A program made the position numbers and the translations under genes. Under the pieces are notes generated by a model. The model was not told the DNA's origin, did no database searches, and saw only the letters and a list, made by a program, of their open reading frames with translations. From Inonotus obliquus (taxonomy: Eukaryota > Basidiomycota > Agaricomycetes > Hymenochaetales > Hymenochaetaceae), in assembly GCA_032164295.1 (NCBI GenBank), contig JAJHTX010000010.1, positions 930,001-994,000 of the forward strand: a stretch of 64,000 nt of DNA, given 5' to 3'. Below are positions 37,508-48,431 of the stretch, one piece after another (within the stretch, counting starts at the first letter, position 1; every line of letters begins with the position of its first letter).

Positions 37508-40323
37508 ATGTCCGGCTTCAAGGAGGTGATTCATCGCCTCAGTCTTACTCACCCGCCGAACAATCCGACTCACCAGACTGGGGACCATGGATCGTTCGAT
37601 AGCTCGCAAGAGAAAGTCGGCAAGGATGGTCATCCCTATTCAGACCATGTCGGTAATGAAGTGATCGTGGACGACCCAACCTTGAATCCGGGTAACCTAT
37701 CGCTCGAGGAAGGTGAGCGGCTTGACTTCTTGACCAGAGGAGGCTCTGAACACAATCGTCCTATCCAGATGCTGCGGGAGGTATGGGACGCCACCTGGGT
37801 ATCTTCAGCTGTACTATGCTCATGTAAGTCTGTCCATCACCGCCATGTGTCCTTATGTTAACGAGGAGATTCAGCGTTGGGCGAATCATTGGAACTGGAA
37901 TATTCTCGACACCCGCCGTCATTTTGGGCTCTGTAGGCTCCGTTGGCGCATCCCTCATGCTCTGGGTGCTCGGTTTCTTGCTCGCCTTCTCTGGTCAATT
38001 GGTATGGCTCGAAATGGGTACCATGTTCCCGCGTTCCGGAGGAGAAAAAGTCTACCTTGAAGCCGTGTACAAGAGGCCAAAACTTCTAGCAACAACTTTT
38101 TATGGCTTCCAGATTATCGTTCTTGGATTCACCGCCGCCGGCTGTATCGTATTTGCAAATAAGTAAGTTATCCTTCCTTTCTGAACACCGGCGGAGTTTC
38201 TGTTCCGACTCATCTTACTTTAAATCAGTATTCTGATAACAGCAGGTGTAACGCCTGATCGTTGGAATGCACGTGGTATTGCTATGGGCGGTGAGCTTTA
38301 TTTACGTTATGTTCGCGAAGCACACCTATTGAACACATCAATTTCGTATTAGTGATCACCTGGGTCACGATAGTCCACAGCCTCACGCCAAGGCTTGGAA
38401 TTTGGATCATGAATGTAAGATCTTCCTTTCGTATTTTTTTCTCAATGTTGAATATTCTCTTTAGGCGGTCAGTCTGTTCAAGGTGCTGCTACTCGTCTTC
38501 GTCATCGTTACGGGTATGTAGTTCGAAGACTGAGGCATTTTGTGTCTTTCGTGGAACTCACCTTTGATCAAGGCTGGGTCGTCTTCAGCGGCAAGACCAG
38601 AATTGAAGATCCGCATGCCAACTTTCGTAATGCATTCGCTGGAAGCTCTACGAGTGGTGGTGACGTATGTGCCCAACCCCTCTACTTGCCGATTAGGCTG
38701 CATGCTGACGTCTTCTCAGTATGCTACGGCGACATTCAAGGTCCTGAACGCTTATGCTGGTTGGTCGAACATCAACTATGTGATGAACGAGGTCAAGAAT
38801 CCTGTGCGGACTCTTAAGATCGCTGGTCCACTCGGACTCGGAATTTGCGCCGTGTCATATCTTCTCGCAAACATTGCTTACTTCGCGTAAGTTTATCCCC
38901 CTTACCCATCCCTATTATGAACTAACATTCTAAATATTCGACATTCACTCTCTTTATACTTTCTTGACTCGCTGGGGTTATGATGATCAGAGCTTCGACG
39001 AAACAAGAGATACTAGATAGCAATGTCACAGTTGCCTCTCTGTTCTTCGGGAGAGTCTTTGGCGAGGCGGCTGAGAAGGCATTGGCCGTGTTCGTTGGTT
39101 TGAGGTAAGATTGTCCGATGTCCTTCGAAGTAATCCCGTCACTTATATGCGACTTTCTAGTGCACTTGGGTAGGTATCCCGGCTATAATTGAACACTCCT
39201 GTTTCTGATGACAATCACTTTGCGCTTGATTGTTTGCACTAGAGTAAGCCGTTTCCCGTCTTCCAAGGGTGAATTTCAGTTAACACAAATTTCAGAATGT
39301 TATGACAGTGACTTTCGCCATGTCTCGTGTCAATCAAGGTGCGTTGTTCTTGCGTCAAATCCCGCGCGTCGATCACTGACATCCTCGTCAGAGGTCTGCA
39401 AGGAAGGATTCCCACTTCCCGGTGGTAACAAGTGGTGGGCTTCAAATTGGCCGTTCGGGAAGTCGCCGGTTCCTGGGTTGATATTGCACTTCATCCCTTC
39501 GGTGAGCTCATTCTCATTTTACCCACGAGTAGATGTCTAACACTTTCTTGTTTGTTTTATCAGGCCATCGTTATCCTTGCGCCACCTCCAAGTGTCGTAT
39601 ACCCCTTCATTCTTAACCTCCAAGGCTATCCCATGCAGATTATGAACTTGCTTGTTGTTGGCGTAAGCATTTTCCATTTGTGTCAATTGCTTCACGCTCA
39701 CTTGTCGCTGTTACCCTAAGGCTCTATTCTACTTACGACGGAAGAAACCCAACGTCCACAGGCCCTTTAAAGGTGCGTTTCTGCGAAAAGTTGCATAAAT
39801 AACGCACAGGTCGTACTTACTCATGCGATTGTCTTTATATCGTAGTTTGGTTGCCCATCCCAATCTTCTTCACGGCTGTAGCTCTCTTCCGTATGTCACC
39901 TCTTTTCGGTTGCACAGACAATACTTTCTGACTCAGCTTTTTGTTCATCAAGTGATCGTGCTCCCGTACGTCCCTCCCGAGAATGGTGTCGGTGACACGC
40001 CTCCCTTGCCATACTACCTGTGCGTAAACCTCTGTCATCTGGATATTGTCGAAGTTTTGCTCAAGGTTCTTCGATTAATTAATTAATGTGAATAGGTACT
40101 GCTTCGTTGGTATCGCTATCCTCCTAGGCGGTATTGTGTATTGGTGGGTGTGGCGCAAAGCCCTGCCACGACTCGGCAACTACAAGCTAGTCCCGGAGAA
40201 GGAAGTACTGTCCGATGGGACAGTCGTCACTGTGGTGAGTTATCTCTGAATCGAATGCTCATAACCTGGTGGTGCTGATTTTCTTCATCTCCTAATTAGT
40301 ACAAGAAGCGAAAACTCGATTAA
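37508..40323 (+). CDS. MUP1-like amino-acid permease (LAT family)
   Basis: A multi-exon gene encodes a complete 12-TM APC-superfamily transporter of the methionine-permease type. Exon 1 is 37508-37712; an intron ending at 37768 leads to EDAAGGMGRHLGIFSCTML. The transporter core follows: IVGRIIGTGIFSTPAVILG (TM1, with the G-T-G unwound substrate loop), GEKVYLEAVYKRPKLLATTF, NILITAGVTPDRWNARGIAM, then KVLNAYAGWSNINYVMNEVK and NPVRTLKIAGPLGLGI. Further on are LFFGRVFGEAAEKALAVFVG, EGFPLPGG, PFILNLQGYPMQIMNLLVVG and a tail ending YKKRKLD. All expected blocks are present. It likely imports methionine or related amino acids at the plasma membrane; specificity is inferred from the family. Such permeases are typical ART/Rsp5 clients, so the arrestin gene in this window could act on it in trans. 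Confidence 0.85.
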
Positions 40324-40756
40324 TTTCTGGTTACACCACCTCTCTTCTCAGCTCATATCTTATTCTATTCATGTTTACGAGGACGTTGTTCCTCCAGCTG
40401 TTGTACAGCTCGCGTATCTGCATGCGCTGGCACTTAATTCATTCGCATTCTGTCTTGTTAAAGGTCACACTTGAGACGACTTGCCTCTGGTCGTATGTAC
40501 GAGTGCATTTTTATAGTTATGATGTAGTGGTTTCGTAATTTATAGTTATAGAGATCTTTCCTCCTTCTCACAACACGAAAACTATGGGCTGGATTACAAG
40601 TCGTTCCGCAGACTGAGTTATTTCAAGAGTCTCTCTGTTACGTCAGATTTTTACTCGTTGAGTCAGATAAATTACATAATCGCAAGAACGATATAGAAAG
40701 GTAGGTACAGCGTAGCAGGGGGAGGAGACGATAGCAAGCATACATTAGTAAAAACT
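40324..40756. other. convergent 3' region between permease and BUB3
   Basis: About 430 bp with no gene. It contains 3' ends of both neighbours. Confidence 0.45.
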
Positions 40757-42205
40757 CTATCCAGACCACGACTTGGGCTAACAAGCGAACAATCGTTAAC
40801 GCACCGCACCTTCCAGAAAAAGAACGAAGAACGCTTTACCTTGACATCTTCGCCGACCTTTTGGATGAAAATTTTAGGACTCGACTCTCCAAACGCCTTT
40901 GAACTGTCAGGGCCCTTGTCCCAATTATAGCTGACCGAGACGGCAAGACGGCTACCATCGCTATTGAAGGCAAGCGAGTTGATGGCTTCGGAGTATTTGA
41001 CTTGGCGTAGTCGTTTTCTGGACTCATGGTCCCAGAGCGACACTGTTCCATCCGAGCCTCCAGACGCGAACGTGTTGTATCTATATTTTGTGTATGAAAT
41101 AATATGTTTATTAGGACATCGATTCAATCAGATGAAGCCTGGGTGTAACTTACACGGGATGGAAGGCGAGTGTATTGACAGGCCATACATGCTCTTCCTC
41201 TTTTCCTGTTTCTTTATTCTTGACGGATTGTCGGTGACATTTGAAGGCATACTTTTTCTTCTGAACCTCAGGACTAGGATCGAAGAACTCGACTGATATT
41301 CGTCCTTCGACAGAGCCAACAGCGTAACCTAGAACGTCAAACGGGAATTTATTTAGCGTTGAGCACGATGATGAATGAAACAAATTAGATTGTACCTTGC
41401 CCATTGGCCATACACGCAAGTCCTCGCGTCAGAAATTTCAAGCTACTCTCGCGCACTTGTGCTGGTTGGTCCATACGTCGAACATCGTATATGTGAAATA
41501 TTCGACTTGCCATCCCAACGACCAGAGTAGTTCCTGAAATGTCCATCGAGTACACGCGCTCGGGCAAGAAATGCGTGGAATGCAGCGCGGATTCTGCTCG
41601 TGGGTCCCAGAAGCGGAGTGTGCGATCCCACGAACCTGAAATCAAAAGGTCTGTTGTTCTTGTATTAAGCAGAGTCATGGAGAATTCGGAAGAATGAGAG
41701 ACGGACTGAGAGGCTTTGCGTATACCACGCGCGAGACAGCAAAATCGTGCTGGCCGAAATGTCGGAAAGTCTCAGCTTCCAAGTCAAACCTGATCAAGGC
41801 TTGTGAGTAAGATAGGTATAGCAACGGAAGAGTCACGTACTCCCGAATGTATGTGTCCAAACCACCACTATAGACATATTTACCATCCGCCGAGAAACAG
41901 CAATCAAGAACAGCTGCACGATGATTGAATTTACACTTCTGTTCATTCGTTTCCGTATCGTAAAGCCTCACGGTCTGAAGTTAAACAAGGATAAGCAAGA
42001 TAGCTCGCTTTGAAGTTGATATAGGAATACCGCGTCCCAAGACCCAGCGAGCAAGTGTGACGGATTAGTTGGCGAGAATTTGACCGACGATATACTATCG
42101 AAAGGAGGCGAGGTCAATTGCAATCCTTCTGGCATTCAGATGGTTATGAGTAAGCTGGATTGATCCACCTTCTGAGAAATTCGCACCTTTTTCTTTGTCG
42201 GTCAT
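40757..42205 (-). CDS. BUB3: spindle checkpoint WD40 protein Bub3
   Basis: A multi-exon WD40 propeller starts MTDKEK at 42205. Blocks in order are FSPTNPSHLLAGSWDA, TVRLYDTETNEQKCKF, CFSADGKYVYSGGLDTYIRE, FDLEAETFRHFGQHD, LISGSWDRTLRFWDPR, MASRIFHIYDVRRMDQP and GYAVGSVEGRISVEFFDPS. KKKYAFKCHRQ, VWPVNTLAFHP and FASGGSDGTVSLWDHESRKR follow, then DVKPKSWSG. The GYAVGSVEGRxxVExFD block and the FKCHR block distinguish Bub3 from the related Rae1. The last exon (PKSWSG, stop at 40757) follows an intron with donor GTAAAG; without it the frame would run to an unrelated tail at 40672. Bub3 carries Bub1/Mad3 to phosphorylated kinetochore protein Spc105/Knl1. It is divergent from the steroid-reductase gene with 337 bp between starts. 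Confidence 0.9.
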
Positions 42206-42542
42206 CTCGAACTACTGTCTAGTACTAAGGTTGAGCTTTCTTCCACAAAATGGAGTAAGAATTGAGCGAGAGATGTGTCTTTGGTTCCTTTATAGAGATA
42301 AGTTGGTCGGTTTATCGAGTAGTTTCAATTCTCGACCTGAATGGTACTGCAGTGGTAGAAAAGACAGAGAGTAACAAGTGACAGTGACGACTGAGTCACA
42401 GAGCCCTTGCGACGCGTCACGATCACGTGAGAGTAAGTACTCTCAAAAATTACATAAACAGTATAAAAATACATTGAACTCTGTGAGTTGATGATTGGTT
42501 CTTCTCACACCACGACTTCCTGTACATGTACACTTTGAAACC
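42206..42542. other. divergent promoter region BUB3 / 5-alpha-reductase
   Basis: 337 bp separate the two ATGs. GTATAAAAATAC near 42462-42473 could serve as the TATA element of the plus-strand gene. Confidence 0.4.
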
Positions 42543-43549
42543 ATGGACGTAAGGTCATTTTACGAGGGTGAGCTACACTTGAAGAAAGAAGTCGATAATT
42601 CTGAACACATACGTCTGTAGAGCTATGCAAGTGGTTTGCAATATTGCCACCTGTAGCGGGTGCTGTTACTCAGTTCATTGACGCGCCGTTTGGTCGCTTT
42701 TCACTGTCAGATGATTCATGGTTGCTCTTCGATGGTTTGCCATTCCACTATCTTCCATGCTGCTAACTCAATTTACCCAAAATTCCAGGCATAAAGTCAT
42801 GGATAGTGATGGAGATCATATGTCCCATCACTTTCATCACTACACTTGTCAAGTCGCCCCTCGCCCAAGGCACTTCAACACCTCCATTACAACTTAGCCT
42901 TCGGGACCCACGCAGTTTCCTTTCATTTCTCTTCTTAATCCACTATCTTAATCGAGCATTAGTTTATCCGTTGCGTTCTCCTCCACGCTCAAAAGCTCAT
43001 ATATCCGTCCCACTGGCAGCATTTACCTTCCAGGTCGTAAATGGTTCCCTGCTTGGAACATATCTCTCTTCACCCGAGGCCTATGCGTTCATTAACTCTT
43101 CGGGCTTCGGTTCTGCACTCAGTCGACCATCGTTCTGGTTAGGCGTCGGCATATGGTTCGTCGGTTGGGCAGGAAACATACTACACGACGAGATACTCTT
43201 GAACATCCGGCGAGACGCAATCAGGAAAAAGAAAGAGCTGGAGGCCAAGGGAGAAGCGAAGGGTGGCGACAAGCCTCACTATGGTATTCCATACGGTTAC
43301 CTCTATCGTTTTATTTCGTACCCGAACTATTTCTGCGAGTGGGTCGAGTGGGTCGGCTTTTCGGTAGCAGCAGCACCCTTCCCGACTCTATCGTTCAAGG
43401 GCTATATTTCAGCCGCGCCACCTTGGCTGTTTTTCTTCGCAGAGCTGTTCACCATGATATCCCGTGCTTACAGGGGTCACTTATGGTACCACTCGAAATT
43501 TCCCGACTACCCGAAAGAGAGGAAGGCTGTGATCCCCTTCGTTCTCTAA
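42543..43549 (+). CDS. 3-oxo-5-alpha-steroid 4-dehydrogenase-like reductase
   Basis: Three exons (42543-42567, 42621-42734, 42789-43549) give 299 residues. The first exon encodes only eight codons plus one base (MDVRSFYE). The protein is hydrophobic with about six or seven membrane segments. The C-terminal steroid_dh signature is complete: YRFISYPNYFCEWVEWVGF, then SRAYRGHLWYHSKFPDYPKE, ending RKAVIPFVL. The NADPH-binding and catalytic His/Asp region HxWYxxxFxDYP is intact. Animal SRD5A1/2 and plant DET2 reduce the delta-4 double bond of 3-oxo steroids in the ER; the fungal substrate is not established and a sterol or lipid enal is possible. Length and topology match SRD5A1-like proteins. Confidence 0.88.
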
Positions 43550-43803
43550 TTCTCTTCTTGAGTCCTGAACAGGTGAGCCGTGTGGCTATAATCAAACTCA
43601 ACCAATCCCCTTCCCACTCTTCTCTCTGGGGATCAGCATCATTCTGATTTACTCTTGTTTTGAAAAGTGCCGCTTGCGGGATCCATATTCATAATGATAT
43701 AATTAGTCTAAGCGGGGGGCATGACAAGCGGAACAAGTAACAACAAAGACAAAGAGCCTGAATGGCCAGAACGTTCCGAACATGCAATAACAATCAGTCA
43801 AAA

Positions 43804-44726
43804 TCATCGAGATCCATAGCGTACTTTTCGTCCAAAATCGAAAGGAATATACTTATATTTTATCATGTGCCTAAAAACCCGCGTGAGTCTCAAAAGGGGG
43901 CACAATCAAATGTAAACGTACTGGATCTGTCTCCTCATAGTAAGCGTGAAGAGGATGAAAAAATATATCACAAGGATGGGCCAATACACTGGGACGTCAA
44001 AAGATTCCGAAAAAGTACAGAGTAGAGCGATGAACGTCGCGCGAGTAGAGGATAACCTGGCGTACGTGAAGAATTAGCTTCGTATTCTACGATGTACGTA
44101 AGGGTGCTACAAACCAGAAATTCCACTCCGGAAGTCGGCGGACAAATGGTCTGAACTCGTCATCCTTTTGCGAGGGCAGGGATGGCAGCGATTCTGCACC
44201 GCCTTCTTCGATCTCATCGGCTTGTAAGTCGGCTTCGAGCGATGGGTCGAACTTAGGTTGCAGGAAGGCGAGGAGCAAGTTCAACAGATAGATGAAAAGT
44301 GCGTCTGAAAACACAGGTTACACATCAATAGGTTATCCTAGTGGCCATCGAAAAAAAAAACAATACTCACAGCACACTGTTCGGCAGGAGAGTCAGGGGT
44401 ATCAGTAGAAAAAAATGTTAGCTCTAGTACACCACGAGGATACGATCAAGCATACCAATGTACCACTGCAAACCGGTGAAATCGTTGTTAGTAAAAGGCG
44501 CTATGGGAGATCAACTAGGGATGTCTCTCACCCCTTGTGCAAGAACGATTCGGAGCACGAATAGAGCGATGAGGCCCGCGGTCCCGAGCCATCTATACAG
44601 AAGGTGCGGCGCTGCACGATCCAGTAGCGAGCGGTACTGGCGCGATAATCGCTTGTAATGCGTCTGTAGCGGCTGCAAAGGGCCGAGGTTAATCGATCTA
44701 GTGCTTGTATCCGATGCAGACATCAT
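43804..44726 (-). CDS. RER1: Golgi-to-ER retrieval receptor Rer1
   Basis: Six exons (44726-44532, 44465-44456, 44376-44371, 44304-44115, 44056-43922, 43870-43804) keep frame for 200 residues. The protein reads [108 protein letters not shown] and [13 protein letters not shown], all Rer1 hallmarks with four membrane segments. Exons 2 and 3 are only 10 and 6 nt and together encode WYIVC with the split Tyr. Rer1 sorts membrane proteins with polar transmembrane residues back to the ER in COPI vesicles. ATG 44726 and 44723 are adjacent; either may be used. Convergent with the reductase gene, about 250 bp apart. Confidence 0.92.
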
Positions 44727-45563
44727 TTTGCTTGAAGAAGTTGGTTGGAGTGATACGTTTCTTGTGTTACGGCCGGAGTAGACAGTCCGGAAGCGTAAAG
44801 TGAAATTTGGGTGCTACGTGTCCGCTCTGAAAGTTGAACGCCGTGACGACTAGATTAGAAAGCGGTGATAGGCGATGGCGCAGAGCTGCCCGAGTGGCTA
44901 CGTGTTTCCGATAGCGTCGAGGTGGTGGTCCGTGTTCGTCGTCGTTTGCGAGTGCGATGCTGGCGCTGGCGCTGGTGGTGTCGTGTCCAGGTCCAGGGTC
45001 GCGATACCTGAAGAGTCATGTGACTGTGGGACTCAGCGGCATAGTCCTAAGAAAATCTATCTCTTTGCTTCTTTTGCCCTTCTATCGACAGCAATGCACT
45101 ACGCGCTTCGCACAAACTTTCAAAATCAATAATCAAAGCCCAAAATGTCGAAATACACGCCTCTTATATTCTGTCTAACGTTCCACCTCTCTCGTTCCGA
45201 CTTATGATACACTGGGGTTACACGGTTTTACGGACGGCATAGCTTATCAGAATTTCAAACTGCAAGAACGTCTTCGTCATACCGACGATCTCGCAGTAAA
45301 TCAAGCAAATTTAGGCATGAGTCAGATCATTGCAAGGGATGATAGTTGCAGTTGTGCAAACCTTGTTCTTTTCCCTAATCATTACTGCGGCGCTCCCGAA
45401 CTGAGTAATGTATCCTACCACCCGAAGTGACCATCCACAGCCTCGGTTTCACTGCTGATTCAATTTCAGAGCAAAAGACGGATCTCGAATAATCCTTATG
45501 ATGGAGTTCCAACCACTGCTTTTGTTTCTACTAGCGCAGTAATCATACTGGATGGTTCTCAAG
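44727..45563. other. intergenic region upstream of the P450 array
   Basis: About 840 bp between the divergent Rer1 and P450-1 starts. A frame at 44875-45132 is low-complexity (GCTGGC repeats near 44957) and is not supported as a gene. Confidence 0.45.
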
Positions 45564-45572
45564 TATAAATAA
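45564..45572 (+). promoter_or_regulatory. TATA box of P450-1
   Basis: TATAAATAA lies 51 bp before the ATG of P450-1, in the same place as in P450-3 and P450-4. Confidence 0.5.
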
Positions 45573-45614
45573 TCCCGCAATGGCTGCGAAGAGTCTTCCA
45601 TAGAAATCTGAATC

Positions 45615-47802
45615 TTGATGGAATTTCCCCGCTGGTCCTGCTTCGCCTTGGTTCTCCTGGCATGTTATATCACCCGACGCTTGATGCGTCCTGCCAGGAA
45701 GCTTCCACCGAGCCCTCCACGACTTCCGATACTAGGTCATGCGCTGAAGATTCCGCAATCTGAAGCGTGGAGGACGTTCGCGAGGTGGGGCAAAAGATAT
45801 GGTGCGGGATTCTCCTTTCAATTACCGTTGCCAGCGAAATAATGACCTTTGTGTCCCTCTAGGTCCCGTCGTTTCCGCAGAGGTGTTAGGACGAACGATG
45901 GTCATTGTCAACTCTATCTCCGCCGCCCGAGATCTAATGGAAAAGAAAAGCTCAAACTTCTCTGATAGGCCGAGGATGACCCTGCTTAGCATGCAAGTAT
46001 AGACTCATACAAATTGATCTGCTGGAGTGAAACTTACAAGTTTGACGTGTTTCAGGATAGGCTGGGATGATATTCTCCCTACCATGTCGTACGGCAGTCC
46101 CCAATTCAGGAAACAACGCCGCCTAATGCAGCAGTACCTCGGGTCGTCTGTCATTCGGTCGTATGATAACATTATTGAAGATCGCGTTCGTAAATTCCTT
46201 CAGCGGCTCTTGGAATTTCCAGATAATTTCTATCAAGAGATACACGGGTGCGGCAGTGACATTCACTTCTGCTCCATTGTCCTGCTAATACCTTTTGGAT
46301 AGTCATATCGCCAGCATTGTGGTTCAAGCCGTTTATGGTCATGAAATATCTGGAGATCCAGCGGAGGACAGTCTTGTCGTACTGAATGAACAGACCGCCA
46401 AAAAGACTACGGAAACAGGTAACGCTGGAGCGACCATCATAGACTTCTTCCCATTTCGTATGTCATAGTCCCTTCGATGCTTGATGCTCTGCCTGATATT
46501 CACTTTATTAGTCCGCCATGTTCCCTCATGGGTACCTGGAATGGGGCTAAAACGAAAAGCGCTTGAAGTTCGGGGTCTTATGCAAAGAGTGATCTCATCG
46601 CCTTTTGAGAAAGTGAAACTGGAGAGGGTAATATCTACAGTGTTCAACGATAGTGAATATCATTGATTTTCGTTCAATTTAGGAATCAGGAATTGCTACC
46701 CACAGTGTAGTTTACCGGCTCTTAGAGGACCTTGATAGTTCATCCGGTGAAAAACAAGAGGAGGAAGAGGACGCGAAGAATTTTGCTGTAACAGTTTACC
46801 TTGGTGAGATACCATACCTTCGATGAAGCCGCCAGGCACTAACCCTTTCCTCTTGCAGCTGGCACTGATACTGTAGGATGTTTACTCTGTTTATTGGGTA
46901 CAATTCGACGCTAACATACCAATCCAGACGAGGACCGTCCTTCAAATGTTCATTTTAATGATGGTTTTGAACCAGGACGTACAGAAACGTGCGCAAGAGG
47001 AGATTGATCGAGTAATAGGTCTTGATCGACTCCCACTACTCAGCGACAGAGCGGGCCTCCCTTACATTGAATGTATTATGAGAGAGCTCTTACGGTGCGC
47101 CTAGTAAAAAAGCTCACGAATAGTGGCTATACTAAAACTTTAAATTAGTATCCATCCTCCTACTCCGCTTGGAGTCCCTCACAGCTCGGTTCAAGCAGAT
47201 GAATATTGCGGATGGTCCATTCCAGCTCGATCAATGATTATCCCAAACATCTGGTACGCCTCGCGTTATTAAGTGGGAGGAAATGGGACTAAGATGTTGA
47301 TAGGAACATGATGAGAGATGAAGAAGTTTTCCCGGATCCTGAAAAATTCGATCCCGAACGACACGCCTTTTATGGAGATCAACAGCGCTCGGGACAATCA
47401 GCTCCGGAAGACCTTGTTTCTGCCGCCTTCGGTTTTGGAAGAAGGTAGGCCAATTCCCATTTGCATGCGAAAAAAAATTGAACAAATCCGATCAACAAAC
47501 GGTGATGATTCTTCCGTTTAGGTTCTGCCCAGGTCGTGCTTTCGCCGAGTCTATGATGTGTTTAACAATAGCAAGCGTTCTAGCATCATTTGATATCCTT
47601 CCATATATTGATCCCAAGACTGGTAAGGAGGCTCTCCCCAGCATCGAGTTCGAGAGTATAATTGTAAAGTAAGTGTCCACCTTTCTGTACGCCTGTTAAT
47701 GTTCACTAATTTTGAATTCGGTGGGGTAGCTCCGTTAAACCGTTCAAGTGCAGGATTGTTCCGAGGAAAGAAAGGCTTACACAGATTGCCCGGGACAACT
47801 GA
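45615..47802 (+). CDS. cytochrome P450, array member 1
   Basis: Twelve exons encode a complete microsomal-type P450. An N-terminal hydrophobic anchor is followed by the proline-rich hinge LPPSPPRLPILGHALKIP. Then come GWDDILPTMSYGSPQFRKQR (helix C region) and VPSWVPGMGLKRKALEVRG. The I-helix AGTDT is at about 46862-46876, the K-helix ExxR is ELLR, and the PERF-type motif reads FDPERH. The heme loop is FGFGRR/FCPGRAFAE with the Cys ligand intact; an intron splits it after GRR. It ends ERLTQIARDN. The second intron (from 45993) starts with GC (GCAAGT), the only donor that keeps frame into IGWDD. The LPPSPP-GHA-FGFGRRFCPGR pattern is typical of large agaricomycete P450 families; I cannot assign a CYP number or substrate. 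Confidence 0.88.
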
Positions 47803-48431
47803 ATAGCACCTTGCTGTAGAGTCGTATAATAACATATCTTAGTCCAGTGTTTACATAATGACATATGATATGGAATCATCCCAGAGTGACACCGTGAGTC
47901 ATGACGGCCGTCTGAGTGTAAAGTCAGGTGACCGTGTAACCGACTCCGAGCGGCCAGTACTCGATACCTGAAATACGATTTACTCAGAAACTCGCAGATT
48001 CCTTGATGTATTACATCCTATTTCATGATGGTACAGGATACAACTCTGGGATCCCCAGTATTACATTCTTCTGAATCGATATTGCGCTTCACGCCGGTTA
48101 CCGATCCTGTGGTAATAAGGTGCCTCGTTTGCCACCACACTTTAGGGCCCGCTCGGTTGTGCATCTTAGCGAATCCTGTTGAAATGAAAGAAACTCAGCT
48201 AAACTTTTCTAGCTCGAAGCGATTTCCTTAACTTCCGCCGTCCTCAAGAAATCCCGGTCTACCTGAGCCCGTGCGGCAAGCGTCTGTATCATTTGGTGTA
48301 ACCGAACAGGCGACTTATCGCGTTGATTCAGCAAGGACGTGACGGGATATTCAATTCACTCGTTACGTTATCGGACATCGACATAGAATATATCCTGAAG
48401 GCAAGATTGGCAAATATTGCCACGTCGAGAT
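47803..48431. other. intergenic region between P450-1 and P450-2
   Basis: About 630 bp, no gene seen. A good TATA box comparable to the other array members is not evident before P450-2. Confidence 0.4.

Noticed and set aside
40074..40087. ATTAATTAATTAAT repeat
   Set aside because: Short AT repeat inside an intron of the permease gene; no function implied.
44875..45178. Open frame with Ala/Gly-rich part and apparent hydrophobic end
   Set aside because: Caused by a short GCTGGC repeat; lies in the promoter region between Rer1 and P450-1 and shows no conserved motif.
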